A DNA stretch of 64,000 nt from Spirosoma spitsbergense DSM 19989. GTDB lineage: Bacteria > Bacteroidota > Bacteroidia > Cytophagales > Spirosomataceae. Shown here in pieces: positions 34,619 through 45,125 of this stretch. Made by a program: the position numbers and the translations under genes. The stretch lies in assembly GCF_000374085.1 (NCBI RefSeq), contig NZ_KB893548.1, positions 89,496 to 153,495 of the forward strand, read 5' to 3'. Position 1 is the stretch's first letter, and each line of letters begins with the position of its first letter. Under the pieces are notes generated by a model that was given only the letters and a program-made list of their open reading frames with translations, was not told where the DNA came from and made no database searches.

Positions 34619-36202
34619 CTACCCTCGTCCCGTCATTCTGGTCAGCTTTAAAAGTTTCGTTACAACTTCATCCGTCAGTTGATTCGGGTCCAGCCGCCAC
34701 TGCCAGCTACGGCCACCCGCGCCCGGTGTATTCATCCGGTGCGTTTCGTCCAGGTTAAGTACATCCTGAATGGGCAGAATAGCTAATCGCGCTACGGATT
34801 GCATGGTTAACCGGCAAATCTGATCGACTATATTCTTCTCCGTTATGTCGATACCCAGATAATCGTTGAGGTGCCGACGGTGCATATCGTCCAGTTCTCG
34901 GAACCAACCCAGGGTCGTGTTATTGTCGTGAGTACCCGAATAAACCGCAACGTTTTCGGAGTGATTATGGACCGCATGGGTAGAGGTTGGCATATCCTGA
35001 CCAAAACCAAACTGTGCTACCCGCATGCCCGGTAGTCCATAATGGCGTAGATAAGGTTGTATGTCAGCCGCTTTTTCGCCTAAATCTTCGGCAATGACTG
35101 GGAGCTGTACAAACTGCCGGTGCATAGCGTGCATGAATGCTTCAATAGGGGCTTTAACCCACGTGCCCACTTTAGCCGTTGGCTCATTAACGGGAATTTC
35201 CCAGTAGACTACAAACCCCAGAAAATGGTCCAAACGGGTCAGGCTATATAGCGACATCTGGTGCCGAAGCCGACTCATCCACCAGGCAAAGCCAGTACGT
35301 TCGTGCTCAAACCAGTCGTAAATCGGGTTCCCCCACCGCTGCCCATACTCACTGAAATAATCCGGGGGCGCACCGGCCACAAAGAGAGGCTGAAATTCTT
35401 CGTCCAGTTTAAACAGTGTTGGATTAGCCCACACGTCGGCACTGTTAAACTGAACATAGATGGGAATATCGCCAATCAGGTGAATTTTCTTACCGAAGCA
35501 ATAAGCCATAAGCGCGTTCCATTGCCGAAAAAAGAAGTACTGTTCTGCTTTCAGTGTCTCAATACGGTCATGAAGTCGTTCCGTGTGCCGGGCGAGCGCG
35601 TCCGGGTTGCGCCGACGTAGGTCTTCCGGCCAATGAACCCAGTTTGGCTCGCCCGTTTCTTCCTGAAAAGCCGTAAAAAGGGAATAATCATTGAGCCAGT
35701 TAGCCTGCCAGCCACAAAATCGGTCATAATCACTGCGTTGGGCAGAGTCCGCATTACTCAAAAATGCTTTGGCTGCTTTTTGTAAAAGTGGCCGTTTCTT
35801 TGTCCAGGCCACCTGCATTATGTTGGGTGCCTGAGGAAGTGGCCCGGCCGTTATTTCCTGCGCTGTACCGCCGGATATGGCGGCCATTTCAGATACGGCC
35901 ACGTTTTGGACAGGCTGCTCGTTAAATACCGCCAAGTCATCGACACTCAGCCAGTTTTCATCTGCCAGAACTTCCAGGCTGATCATCAGTATGTTTCCGG
36001 CAAAGGCTGATGGACTGCTGTAGGGGGAGAAACCAGCACCGGGGTCGACCGGGGTAAGCGGCAGGATTTGCCAGTACGTTTGTCCCGATGTTTCCAGGAA
36101 GTCCGCAAACCGGTAGGCTTCAGGACCTAGGTCACCCACGCCATGAGCGGATGGTAATGACGTAATGTGAAGCAATAAGCCACTCGAACGTTGTTGTAGC
36201 AT
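34619..36202 (-). CDS. malQ: 4-alpha-glucanotransferase
   Basis: 527 residues. Disproportionating enzyme of glycoside hydrolase family 77 that transfers maltosyl and longer glucan units in glycogen/maltodextrin use. Seen are SSGLLLHITSLPSAHGVGDL (about 5-24), the ADVWANPTLFKLD block, GAPPDYFSEYGQRWGNPIYDW, cut here to its core WGNPIYDW, RLDHFLGF with the nucleophile Asp, AEDLG with the acid/base Glu, and GTHDNNT. Length and motif order are typical of bacterial MalQ. It is followed by 33 bases and then the TPR membrane protein on the same strand; a functional link is not apparent. Confidence 0.95.
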   Translation of the reverse strand: MLQQRSSGLLLHITSLPSAHGVGDLGPEAYRFADFLETSGQTYWQILPLTPVDPGAGFSPYSSPSAFAGNILMISLEVLADENWLSVDDLAVFNEQPVQNVAVSEMAAISGGTAQEITAGPLPQAPNIMQVAWTKKRPLLQKAAKAFLSNADSAQRSDYDRFCGWQANWLNDYSLFTAFQEETGEPNWVHWPEDLRRRNPDALARHTERLHDRIETLKAEQYFFFRQWNALMAYCFGKKIHLIGDIPIYVQFNSADVWANPTLFKLDEEFQPLFVAGAPPDYFSEYGQRWGNPIYDWFEHERTGFAWWMSRLRHQMSLYSLTRLDHFLGFVVYWEIPVNEPTAKVGTWVKAPIEAFMHAMHRQFVQLPVIAEDLGEKAADIQPYLRHYGLPGMRVAQFGFGQDMPTSTHAVHNHSENVAVYSGTHDNNTTLGWFRELDDMHRRHLNDYLGIDITEKNIVDQICRLTMQSVARLAILPIQDVLNLDETHRMNTPGAGGRSWQWRLDPNQLTDEVVTKLLKLTRMTGRG

Positions 36203-36374
36203 GAAAGATCAGTAAGACATTTGTCGGTCTATACCAGTGAATAGCGTGAATTTCTTCACGAAACGGCCGACTTGTTTTTGTACAAATCCGGTCAGGGTTG
36301 CTTTTGTTCAGTTTTTTATCTAAAAACCTTACTGCTAAACCCATTCGGTTCTGAATCAGGTAGAAAATGAGTAG

Positions 36375-37988
<1,614 letters not shown>

Positions 37989-37999
37989 ATCCGGGTTCC

Positions 38000-38052
38000 T
38001 GATTCGATGTTTATGGCTTGTAGAGCATTTTTACAACCATAAACATCGAATC
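38000..38052 (+). terminator. Large hairpin after atpD
   Basis: TGATTCGATGTTTATGG-TTGTA pairs over 22 bases with one bulge; the loop is GAGCATTTT-like. No T run follows, so it may reduce but not stop read-through, or act as a processing/stability element between atpD and the downstream genes. Confidence 0.6.
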
Positions 38053-38108
38053 AAGTCAACTTCTCCTTCATCGACTCTCATCAGTTCACATATAAACCAG
38101 TTGCGCTT

Positions 38109-38786
38109 ATGAATACGACTCGATGTAGGTTAGGAGTAGCTAGTTTGTTCGTCTGTTTGATGACTACCAGCGTTTTTGCGCAGTTTACAACGCCGACAAT
38201 TCCGTCGGTTCCGGAAAAAACTACGGTGGCTGGAGCCGCTACTGATTCAGCCAGTAGTACTTCGGCTATGACAACTGCGGATACGACGAACAGCCACCTC
38301 GATCAGGCCGTTTCGGCGCTCGATAAAGGGGATAAAGTAGCGTCGGCCCAGGAACTTAAAACGGGTATTGCCGCTCTGGAAACACAGGCAACTCAGCAAC
38401 CAACCTCCTTTAAGGATAAACTGCTGGCACAGGCTGGAAAGTTAAAGGCACTGTTACCGCTTATTATGGGCGGTGGAATGAGCAGTGGCGTTTTAGGGAA
38501 AGCCGTTGGTTTAGCCAAACTCGCGTCGGGAGGTAATAAAATCGCCGGGCTGATGTCGGCAGGGTCACTGATTGGTAAAGGTAGCCAGTTAACGAGTAGC
38601 CTGTCGGGCCTGAGCGGGGCCATGTCTGTATTGGGTGGTGGTGCTTCAACAGGGCAGTCACTGATATCGACGGCAATGAGTAGTGTTGGTAAACTCGATC
38701 AAGGTGGTATGGTTGCCAAAGCCGCTGAACCGGCCGTAAAAAATCAGCTCGGCAGCGTCCTCAATTTTGTTAAGGGAGCTTTGTAG
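38109..38786 (+). CDS. Secreted Ala/Gly/Ser-rich protein of unknown function between atpD and atpC
   Basis: 225 residues. Signal peptide cleaved after SVFAQ (about residue 25). The mature part starts with a Thr/Ser/Ala-rich segment, then a helical part with ALDKGDKVASAQELKTGIAA, then a Gly/Leu/Ser-rich region (about 115-190) with patterns such as GGGMSSGVLGKAVGLAKLAS that could form amphipathic or membrane-associated helices. No family is recognised. It lies on the same strand between two ATP synthase genes, 120 bases after atpD, 88 before atpC. Nothing suggests it is part of ATP synthase. Confidence 0.7.
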   Translation: MNTTRCRLGVASLFVCLMTTSVFAQFTTPTIPSVPEKTTVAGAATDSASSTSAMTTADTTNSHLDQAVSALDKGDKVASAQELKTGIAALETQATQQPTSFKDKLLAQAGKLKALLPLIMGGGMSSGVLGKAVGLAKLASGGNKIAGLMSAGSLIGKGSQLTSSLSGLSGAMSVLGGGASTGQSLISTAMSSVGKLDQGGMVAKAAEPAVKNQLGSVLNFVKGAL

Positions 38787-38794
38787 AAATTATA

Positions 38795-38867
38795 AATGAT
38801 GACTAATAAATGAGCTGACACGCAGAAACAGATGTGTAATCTAATTTATCAGTCATAATCCATCATT
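38795..38867. repeat. Imperfect inverted repeat before atpC
   Basis: AATGATGACTAATAAAT on the left and, on the other strand, AATGATGGATTATGACTGAT plus AAAT on the right. It ends 7 bases before the atpC ATG and is similar in style to the elements at 23807 and 47911. Confidence 0.5.
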
Positions 38868-38874
38868 AAATAGC

Positions 38875-39120
38875 ATGACAGTAGATATTATAACGCCTGA
38901 TCGTAAGGTTTTTTCTGGAGAAGCCAGTGCCGTTACATTTCCGGGAATCGATGGGCAATTTCAGGTCTTGAATGACCATGCCCCTCTGGTAAGTACACTG
39001 GCAAAAGGGCAAATGATTGTACAATCGTCTGCCGGTCAGCAGACATTTACTGTTGATGGTGGCGTAGTGGAAGTACTTCAGAACCGGGTACTGGTGCTTG
39101 CCGAATCGGTTGTAATGTAG
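38875..39120 (+). CDS. atpC: ATP synthase F1 subunit epsilon, short form
   Basis: 81 residues: only the N-terminal beta-sandwich domain of subunit epsilon, with VDIITPDRKVFSGEASAVTF (about 3-22), GIDGQFQVLNDHAPLVSTL and a last strand VLVLAESVV. The C-terminal helical hairpin that inhibits ATP hydrolysis in E. coli and Bacillus is absent. Short epsilon is usual in Bacteroidota. Confidence 0.93.
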   Translation: MTVDIITPDRKVFSGEASAVTFPGIDGQFQVLNDHAPLVSTLAKGQMIVQSSAGQQTFTVDGGVVEVLQNRVLVLAESVVM

Positions 39121-39138
39121 GCGTAACAGTTGTTCCAG

Positions 39139-39178
39139 AAAAAAGCGATTCACTTAGAAATAAGTGAACCGCTTTTTT
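39139..39178 (+). terminator. Terminator after atpC
   Basis: AAAAAAGCG and CGCTTTTTT flank TTCACTTA/TAAGTGAA with one mismatch and a GAAA loop, ending in a T run. Confidence 0.9.
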
Positions 39179-39233
39179 GTTGCCCTTACCAGTTGATTTA
39201 CTATTTATTCTTGCTTCATCCAGTACGATACAT

Positions 39234-39851
39234 ATGACTCCCAAACCGTTCATAGTGGGCATTACCGGCGGCAGTGCCTCGGGCAAAACGTCATTTTTGA
39301 AAGGCGTACTAAGCGCGTTCTCCGAAGACCAGATTTGTCTGATTTCACAGGATAATTATTACCTCAGTCGTGACATAATTCCGGTTGATGATCAGGGAAT
39401 TCACAACTTCGACTTACCTGAAACCATTGACCACCATCTGTATGCTCAACATATTGGTCAGTTGCGCGATGGGCAGATAATTACGCAGAAAGAGTACACA
39501 TTCAACAATCCGGCTATCATTCCCCGGATTCTGACGTTTAATCCGGCACCAATCATTGTGGTGGAGGGCATATTCGTTTTTCACTTCCGCGAACTGGCCG
39601 ACCAGATGGATTTAAAAATCTTCATCGATGCCAAAAACAGTATCAAGCTGGAACGGCGCGTTAAACGGGATGCCGAAGAGCGGGGCTACGACCTCGACGA
39701 TGTGATGTATCGCTGGAAATACCACGTAAAGCCGACGTACAGGCAGTTTATCAAGCCTTATCGAGCTGAGGCCGATATTGTTATCCCCAACAATAATCAT
39801 TACCAGAAAGGACTGGATGTGGTGATTGCCTTTTTGAAAACGAAGGTGTAA
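39234..39851 (+). CDS. udk: Uridine kinase / phosphoribulokinase family protein
   Basis: 205 residues from the ATG at 39234; the longer frame begins at TTG inside the upstream terminator. P-loop VGITGGSASGKTSFLKG (about 8-24), the substrate region QDNYYLSRD (about 42-50) and DLPETIDHHL, then IIVVEGIFVFH (about 104-114) and a RRVKRDAEERGYDLDDV lid. This is the layout of uridine kinases, which make UMP or CMP from nucleosides with a nucleoside triphosphate. The gene symbol is by family; other P-loop nucleoside kinases of this family cannot be excluded. Confidence 0.82.
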   Translation: MTPKPFIVGITGGSASGKTSFLKGVLSAFSEDQICLISQDNYYLSRDIIPVDDQGIHNFDLPETIDHHLYAQHIGQLRDGQIITQKEYTFNNPAIIPRILTFNPAPIIVVEGIFVFHFRELADQMDLKIFIDAKNSIKLERRVKRDAEERGYDLDDVMYRWKYHVKPTYRQFIKPYRAEADIVIPNNNHYQKGLDVVIAFLKTKV

Positions 39852-39868
39852 TAATCAGATTGAACAAC

Positions 39869-40537
39869 TTACACAGGTCTGCTAGTAACTAAAACCGTGA
39901 CTAGAGACAGCATTTGCCCATTGATTTGTTGTGGAGGCTCATCTTTTGTGGATGTACTCATTACCTCAAAGTGATTGGCTTCCAATAGCTTGTGTACGTC
40001 TTCTGATTCGAAAGTTTGAAAGCCATACGCTACATGTGGAATGTTCACCATGATTGATCTAGGGCGAAAAACGAGTTCTAAAATACCTGATGAATCCAGT
40101 ACACGGTGTAGTTCCGCCAGTTCAGTAATCGGATTCTCCCAGAAATAAATTACGTTGACGGCAAACGCCCTGGAAAATGAATTGTCGGCGAAAGGCATTG
40201 TTGGGCCATCCCGTAGAACAAACCGCGCCTGACCAGTTTCCACCAATAGCGAATTCAAGTGTCTAGCCTGATTGACCATTAGTTCGGCATGGTCGTATCC
40301 TGTATACGTAACGGATGTTGCCGAGTTAATAATACTGGGCACAAAGAGACCATTACCCGGGCCTATTTCAAGAATCCGATCATTAGGCTGGATGGTAAGT
40401 TCTTCAATGGCCCAGCGATTCATTAACTCATTACTTACATTCATTCGCTCTGCCACTTCAATGCCGTGTTCGCCATGTGGCTGGCGATGTTGCTGCGCTA
40501 TTTTGCGTAATGTGTTATTGTCCATTTTGTTAGGCAA
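39869..40537 (-). CDS. Class I SAM-dependent methyltransferase
   Basis: 222 residues. The SAM-binding motif ILEIGPGNGLFVPSI (about 55-69) and the following YTGYDHAELMV acidic loop are typical, as is LRDGPTMPFADNSFSRAFAV (motif II region) and the later ELHRVLDSSGILELVFRP. The N-terminus with HGEHGIEVAERMNVSNELMN resembles the ubiquinone/menaquinone-type methyltransferases of small molecules. The substrate is unknown. It is followed on the same strand, upstream, by the reductase gene at 40592 (54 bases apart), so the two may be one operon. Confidence 0.85.
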   Translation of the reverse strand: MPNKMDNNTLRKIAQQHRQPHGEHGIEVAERMNVSNELMNRWAIEELTIQPNDRILEIGPGNGLFVPSIINSATSVTYTGYDHAELMVNQARHLNSLLVETGQARFVLRDGPTMPFADNSFSRAFAVNVIYFWENPITELAELHRVLDSSGILELVFRPRSIMVNIPHVAYGFQTFESEDVHKLLEANHFEVMSTSTKDEPPQQINGQMLSLVTVLVTSRPV

Positions 40538-40591
40538 TCATCTGTGGTTGGAATTTAGCTACTATTGGCCGTGTAGCGATTTTAGATCTAT

Positions 40592-41647
40592 TCAAAGCTC
40601 AATAACAACGTCGTGACTTTCTGGGTATCCCGTACAGGTGAGCACCCAGCCATCGGCCAGGTCATGCTCGGTCAGGACATCGTTTATGGTCATGTAAACG
40701 CTACCCGACAGGCATCGGGCAATGCAGGTAGAGCAACGCCCGCCCCGGCAGCTATACGGTAAGTGGATACCCTCATCCAGCGCAGCCTGTAAAATTGATT
40801 TGTAGGCCGGAACCTGTATCTCAACCTCCTGACCCCGAAAGTGAATTAAAACCGTCCGGTCTTGTGCTAAAATAGGTGGGGGTGTCGCTGTTACCGGGTT
40901 TATCACGAAATTTTCCTGCCGAATTTGTTCCCGCCGGAAACCACTGAATACCAGTGAAAACTGAACCATTCGCATATAATCGGACGGGCCGCAGATATAG
41001 AAACGCAGCGTTTCGGGTGTCGATGCACCAACTAGTTCGGGTAGTAATTGCTCAAGCAGTACGTTGTTCAAGCGGCCCCGTAGTCCGGTCCAATAATCGG
41101 GTGGGTTACTCAGTAAATATAAGAGTTTGAAACGGTTGGAGAACTGGCGTTGGAGGTCATCTAATTCCGATTGGAAAATAATACTTTCCTGCGTTGAGTT
41201 ACTGTACAGAAGCGTTACGTGCTGATTTGTATTCGTCCATAAAATCTGCTTCAACAAAGAGAATAGGGGCGTTATACCACTACCTGCCCCCAGCAATATA
41301 ATGTTTCCTGATTGTTTATCATCCAGCGTAAATCGCCCGGCAGGATGCAAAGTCGTCAGTACATCACCTACTTGCAGGGTATCCACTAAAAACCGCGAAA
41401 TCTCTCCGTTTTGAACGCGCTTGATGGTCAGGCGCAGCGGTTCTCCGGGAGCCGAACTAAGGGAGTATGACCGGCGAACCTCGTGCCCATTATGCCTAAG
41501 AATCAAGGTCAGAAATTGCCCGGCCTGATACGAAACAGGCTGACCGTTTATCGGTTCGAGAAAATAGCTTTTTACCGCAGACTGGCCTGGCGATTTAGTT
41601 TCGGGACTAATACGAACGATGCGTAGTTGAAGAAATTCATCGGTCAT
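40592..41647 (-). CDS. Ferredoxin-NADP reductase-like flavoprotein with C-terminal [2Fe-2S] domain
   Basis: 351 residues. Order: FAD domain with RRSYSLSSAPGEPLRLTIKR (about 55-74), NAD(P) domain with ILLGAGSGITPLFSLLKQI (about 118-136) and YICGPSDYM (about 217-225), then a plant-type ferredoxin domain with YSCRGGRCSTCIARC (about 300-314) and a last Cys in VLTCTGYPESHDV. This is the layout of PaaE/HmpX-type oxygenase reductases, which pass electrons from NAD(P)H to an oxygenase or other partner. No oxygenase gene is near, so the partner is unknown. Confidence 0.9.
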   Translation of the reverse strand: MTDEFLQLRIVRISPETKSPGQSAVKSYFLEPINGQPVSYQAGQFLTLILRHNGHEVRRSYSLSSAPGEPLRLTIKRVQNGEISRFLVDTLQVGDVLTTLHPAGRFTLDDKQSGNIILLGAGSGITPLFSLLKQILWTNTNQHVTLLYSNSTQESIIFQSELDDLQRQFSNRFKLLYLLSNPPDYWTGLRGRLNNVLLEQLLPELVGASTPETLRFYICGPSDYMRMVQFSLVFSGFRREQIRQENFVINPVTATPPPILAQDRTVLIHFRGQEVEIQVPAYKSILQAALDEGIHLPYSCRGGRCSTCIARCLSGSVYMTINDVLTEHDLADGWVLTCTGYPESHDVVIEL

Positions 41648-41904
41648 GCAAAAAACGTTTGGCTCCAGAACTAACTAATTACGGAGCATTTTTTGAAAGC
41701 ACAAACCATTTCCTGAAATTAGCCCGGCGTGGATATGCCCGGCCCGTCGTTACAGTGGATACGCCCAGCGTGGCCCGTCGCTAAGTATGAACGCCGTTCT
41801 TACGAATTCGATGAACTTCCACAGATAGGTAGAATCATCATTAGACGTGACGTTTTTCGTTTTCCCGTGTTATACACTTATACAGACCACCTGATATACA
41901 ACCA

Positions 41905-42894
41905 ATGGAAGCACTCCTGGAAGAAGTTCAACGCGTGGGCTACGTTAATAAAGCCGTAGCCGAGGATATTGATTTGATAGCCGAGATTAATCGGCTCAGA
42001 AAAGAGAAGAATGCCGTGATTCTGGCGCACTACTATGTGGATGAAGCCATTCAGGATTTAGCTGATTACGTTGGCGACAGTCTCGGGCTTAGTCAGCAGG
42101 CTGCTGCTACACCCGCTGATATGATTGTGTTCTGTGGAGTACATTTCATGGGCGAAACCGCTAAAGTGTTGTCGCCGAATAAGAAAGTCGTCATTCCCGA
42201 TCTCAATGCAGGTTGCTCCCTGGCTGACTCCGCCCCGGCCGATAAATTTGCCGAATTCAAAGCGCAGTACCCCGACCATATCGTATTGTCATACATCAAT
42301 TGCTCGGCCGATATAAAAGCACTGTCCGACATTATTGTCACGTCGTCCAATGCGCTGAAGATTGTCGAAAGCTTACCGAAAGACCAGAAGATTATCTTCG
42401 CACCGGATGCTAATCTGGGTCGTTTCGTGGCCAAAAAAACGGGCCGTGATATGGTATTATGGGAAGGTGCCTGCATTGTGCATATCGACATTTCATCAGA
42501 AAAATTAGCCAAACTCCGGGCTGAATACCCCGAAGCTAAATTCATTGCTCACCCCGAATGTCAGGAACATATTTTGAGTCAGGCCGATTTTGTAGGGTCA
42601 ACCACGGCACTACTCAAATATGTGGTAGACAGCCCCGAACAAACGCTGATTATCGGCACGGAAGCGGGTATTTTGCACAAGATGAAGCTGGCTGCTCCGC
42701 ACAAGAAACTCATTCCGGCCCCGGCTACGGCAAACAATACCTGCGCCTGTTCGGAATGCCCTTACATGAAAATGAATACGCTCGAAAAGTTGTACAATTG
42801 TATGCTGTACGAGCAACCCGAAATTCTGGTGCCGGAGGCTGTGCGTGTGAAAGCGTATGAATCCGTAGCGCGAATGCTGGAATTGAGCAAGTAA
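41905..42894 (+). CDS. nadA: Quinolinate synthase A
   Basis: 329 residues. With NadB it makes quinolinate from iminoaspartate and dihydroxyacetone phosphate in NAD synthesis. Cluster Cys residues are in [11 protein letters not shown] (about 109), HPECQEHI (about 215) and the C-terminal [11 protein letters not shown] (about 288). Other landmarks are [20 protein letters not shown] (about 41-60) and [19 protein letters not shown]. The start is the ATG at 41905. It begins an apparent operon of nadA, the small gene pair and nadB. Confidence 0.95.
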   Translation: MEALLEEVQRVGYVNKAVAEDIDLIAEINRLRKEKNAVILAHYYVDEAIQDLADYVGDSLGLSQQAAATPADMIVFCGVHFMGETAKVLSPNKKVVIPDLNAGCSLADSAPADKFAEFKAQYPDHIVLSYINCSADIKALSDIIVTSSNALKIVESLPKDQKIIFAPDANLGRFVAKKTGRDMVLWEGACIVHIDISSEKLAKLRAEYPEAKFIAHPECQEHILSQADFVGSTTALLKYVVDSPEQTLIIGTEAGILHKMKLAAPHKKLIPAPATANNTCACSECPYMKMNTLEKLYNCMLYEQPEILVPEAVRVKAYESVARMLELSK

Positions 42895-42905
42895 ACGGAA
42901 TAGAC

Positions 42906-43136
42906 ATGAACTGGAGGGACTATATTTCATCTGACCCAAGCATACTGTTTGGAAAACCAGTGATAAAAGGAACGCGTGTTCCCGTAGACTTAATTCTGGA
43001 AAAGCTGGGAAATGGGGAAACGATGGAACAGGTGCTGGAAGCATATCCCAGAGTTACTGAAATGGCCATTCATGCCTGCTTCCTTTTTGCATCGGACACG
43101 GTAAGAAACGAAGTTGTGTATGCCCAGGCCGGATAA
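42906..43136 (+). CDS. DUF433 family protein, antitoxin-like
   Basis: 76 residues. The family features are a start WRDYISSDPSILFGKPVIKG (about 3-22) followed by TRVPVDLILEKLGNGETMEQ (about 24-43) and a helix to the end. DUF433 proteins are DNA-binding antitoxin candidates that pair with DUF5615 proteins; that pairing is seen here, with 17 bases of overlap to the next gene. It lies 11 bases after nadA. Confidence 0.88.
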   Translation: MNWRDYISSDPSILFGKPVIKGTRVPVDLILEKLGNGETMEQVLEAYPRVTEMAIHACFLFASDTVRNEVVYAQAG

Positions 43137-43491
43137 ATTCGGCTTTGTTGCTGACGAGAATTTCGATTTCGCTGTCGTCAAGCGTTTGCGTGAGGAGGGT
43201 CACCTCGTTCTCGCGATAGCAGAGTCATTTTCCAGTATCTCGGACCCTCAGGTTTTACAAATAGCAGTTGACCGAGAAGCGGTGTTATTAACTGAAGATA
43301 AAGATTTTGGTGAACTTGTCCATCGGCTTCGAATGCCACATTGCGGTAATCTTCTGGTCAGATTGTTCAATGTAGACAGTCTCGAAAAGGCAAAGCGAAT
43401 TTCTTCTGTTATTGGAAACAGGCATGAGGAACTTATCAATAATTTCTCCGTCCTGACTAATGAACAGTTACGCATTAGACTTGCTAAATAA
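43120..43491 (+). CDS. DUF5615 PIN-like protein, toxin-like
   Basis: 123 residues from the ATG at 43120; a TTG two codons upstream is less likely. Acidic residues characteristic of PIN-like nucleases are in FVADENFDFAVVKRLREEGH (about 9-28) and AVLLTEDKDFGELVHR (about 58-73). The family is regarded as a toxin-type nuclease, though catalysis has not been shown for this protein. It overlaps the DUF433 gene by 17 bases in another frame and lies 8 bases before nadB. Confidence 0.85.
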   Translation: MPRPDKFGFVADENFDFAVVKRLREEGHLVLAIAESFSSISDPQVLQIAVDREAVLLTEDKDFGELVHRLRMPHCGNLLVRLFNVDSLEKAKRISSVIGNRHEELINNFSVLTNEQLRIRLAK

Positions 43492-43499
43492 AAACATCA

Positions 43500-45125
43500 A
43501 TGCCCCATCAATTCGATTTTTTAGTTATTGGCTCCGGCATCGCGGGCCTGAGTTACGCCACCAAACTGGCTATACACTTTGAGGAATTACAGCAGGATAT
43601 AAAAATCGGTGTCATTACTAAAGTGCAGGCCGATGAAACAAACACCAAATACGCGCAGGGAGGCATTGCCGCCGTGTGGTCGGAGGATGATTCGTTTGAA
43701 AAACACATCGACGATACCATGGTGGCTGGCGATTTCTTGAGCGACCGGCACATCGTAGAAATTGTGGTCAATGAAGGCCCGGAACGCATCCAGGAATTGA
43801 TTGATTACGGTACCCGGTTTGATAAGGAGCACGATAGTACCGACTATGACCTGGCAAAGGAAGGGGGACACTCCGACTTCCGAATCCTGCACTTCAAAGA
43901 TATTACAGGGGCGGAGATAGAACGCGCCCTGCTCGACAAAGCTCGGTCTATGGGGAGTATCGAGATTTTCACCCACTTCTATGCCGTCGAACTCATAACC
44001 CGTCACCAACTGGGCGAAACGGTACATCGCTATGACAATGACAACGACTGTTTTGGAGCCTACGTGTTGAATACCCAAACGGGACAAGTCGAGAAGTTCC
44101 TCGCTAAAACGACATTGCTGGCCACCGGGGGGATTGGCAACGTGTATCAGAACACAACGAACCCCAGCATAGCTACCGGCGATGGCATTGCAATGGCCTA
44201 CCGCGCCAAAGGTATTTGTAAGGACATGGAGTTCATTCAGTTTCACCCTACCGCACTGTACGAACCCGACAAAAAGCCAAACTTCCTGATTTCTGAAGCG
44301 GTACGCGGCTTTGGCGGTATTTTGCGCAACATGAAGGGGGAAACATTCATGGAGAACTATGATGACCGACTGTCTTTGGCCCCCCGCGACATTGTGGCCC
44401 GCGCTATCGACTCAGAAATGAAGAAGTCCGGCGACCCGCACGTATTCATCGACGTAACGCACGTCGATTACGAACGCTTCGTGGAGCATTTTCCGAATAT
44501 CACCGCTTACTGCGCCGACCATTACGGGCTGGATTTGAGAAAAGATTTTATCCCTGTTGTACCGGCTCAGCATTACATGTGCGGAGGCATTCGGGTCAAC
44601 GAGTTTGGGCAAACGAACATCAACTTTTTATATGCCGTCGGCGAATGCGCCTGTACGGGTTTGCACGGTGCAAACCGATTAGCCAGTAACTCCTTGCTCG
44701 AAGCAGTGGTATTTGGCCACCGTGCTTACCTGAAAACCGCTGAGAACTACGATAAAGCAATCATGCCCGCCGACATTCCGGCCTGGAATGATGCCGGTAC
44801 AACTCATCCCGAAGAGTTGATTCTCGTGACCGAAATTCAGCGGGAACTCGAAGCGATCATGTCCAACTACGTGGGTATCGTCCGCTCGAACCGACGCCTG
44901 AAACGGGCTATGGACCGGCTCGAACTGCTGTATATCGAACACGAAGAACTCTATAAGCAATCGAAAGTATCCGTACGGATTTGTGAACTGCGTAATATGA
45001 TTGAGGTGGCTTATCTGGTCATTAAGGCAGCTATGGCCCGACGCGACAACCGAGGGCTGCACTTCAATCTGGATAATGTAGTTCCAGCTATAAAGGTGCC
45101 GAGCCAGCCGACTGTCATTATTTGA
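43500..45125 (+). CDS. nadB: L-aspartate oxidase
   Basis: 541 residues. A flavoprotein that oxidises L-aspartate to iminoaspartate, supplying NadA. FAD-binding motif FLVIGSGIAGLSYATKLA (about 6-23), the NTKYAQGGIAAV block (about 48-59), GEIERA-like and the active-site region HPTALYEPDKKPNFLISEAV, cut, and the late motifs GGIRVNEFGQTN and GLHGANRLASNSLLEAVVFG. The usual C-terminal helical domain is present. It is encoded after the toxin-antitoxin-like pair, 8 bases away. Confidence 0.95.
   Translation: MPHQFDFLVIGSGIAGLSYATKLAIHFEELQQDIKIGVITKVQADETNTKYAQGGIAAVWSEDDSFEKHIDDTMVAGDFLSDRHIVEIVVNEGPERIQELIDYGTRFDKEHDSTDYDLAKEGGHSDFRILHFKDITGAEIERALLDKARSMGSIEIFTHFYAVELITRHQLGETVHRYDNDNDCFGAYVLNTQTGQVEKFLAKTTLLATGGIGNVYQNTTNPSIATGDGIAMAYRAKGICKDMEFIQFHPTALYEPDKKPNFLISEAVRGFGGILRNMKGETFMENYDDRLSLAPRDIVARAIDSEMKKSGDPHVFIDVTHVDYERFVEHFPNITAYCADHYGLDLRKDFIPVVPAQHYMCGGIRVNEFGQTNINFLYAVGECACTGLHGANRLASNSLLEAVVFGHRAYLKTAENYDKAIMPADIPAWNDAGTTHPEELILVTEIQRELEAIMSNYVGIVRSNRRLKRAMDRLELLYIEHEELYKQSKVSVRICELRNMIEVAYLVIKAAMARRDNRGLHFNLDNVVPAIKVPSQPTVII

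Noticed and set aside
38875-39120. atpC as a truncated gene
   Set aside because: The N-terminal domain is complete, and short epsilon subunits are usual in Bacteroidota.
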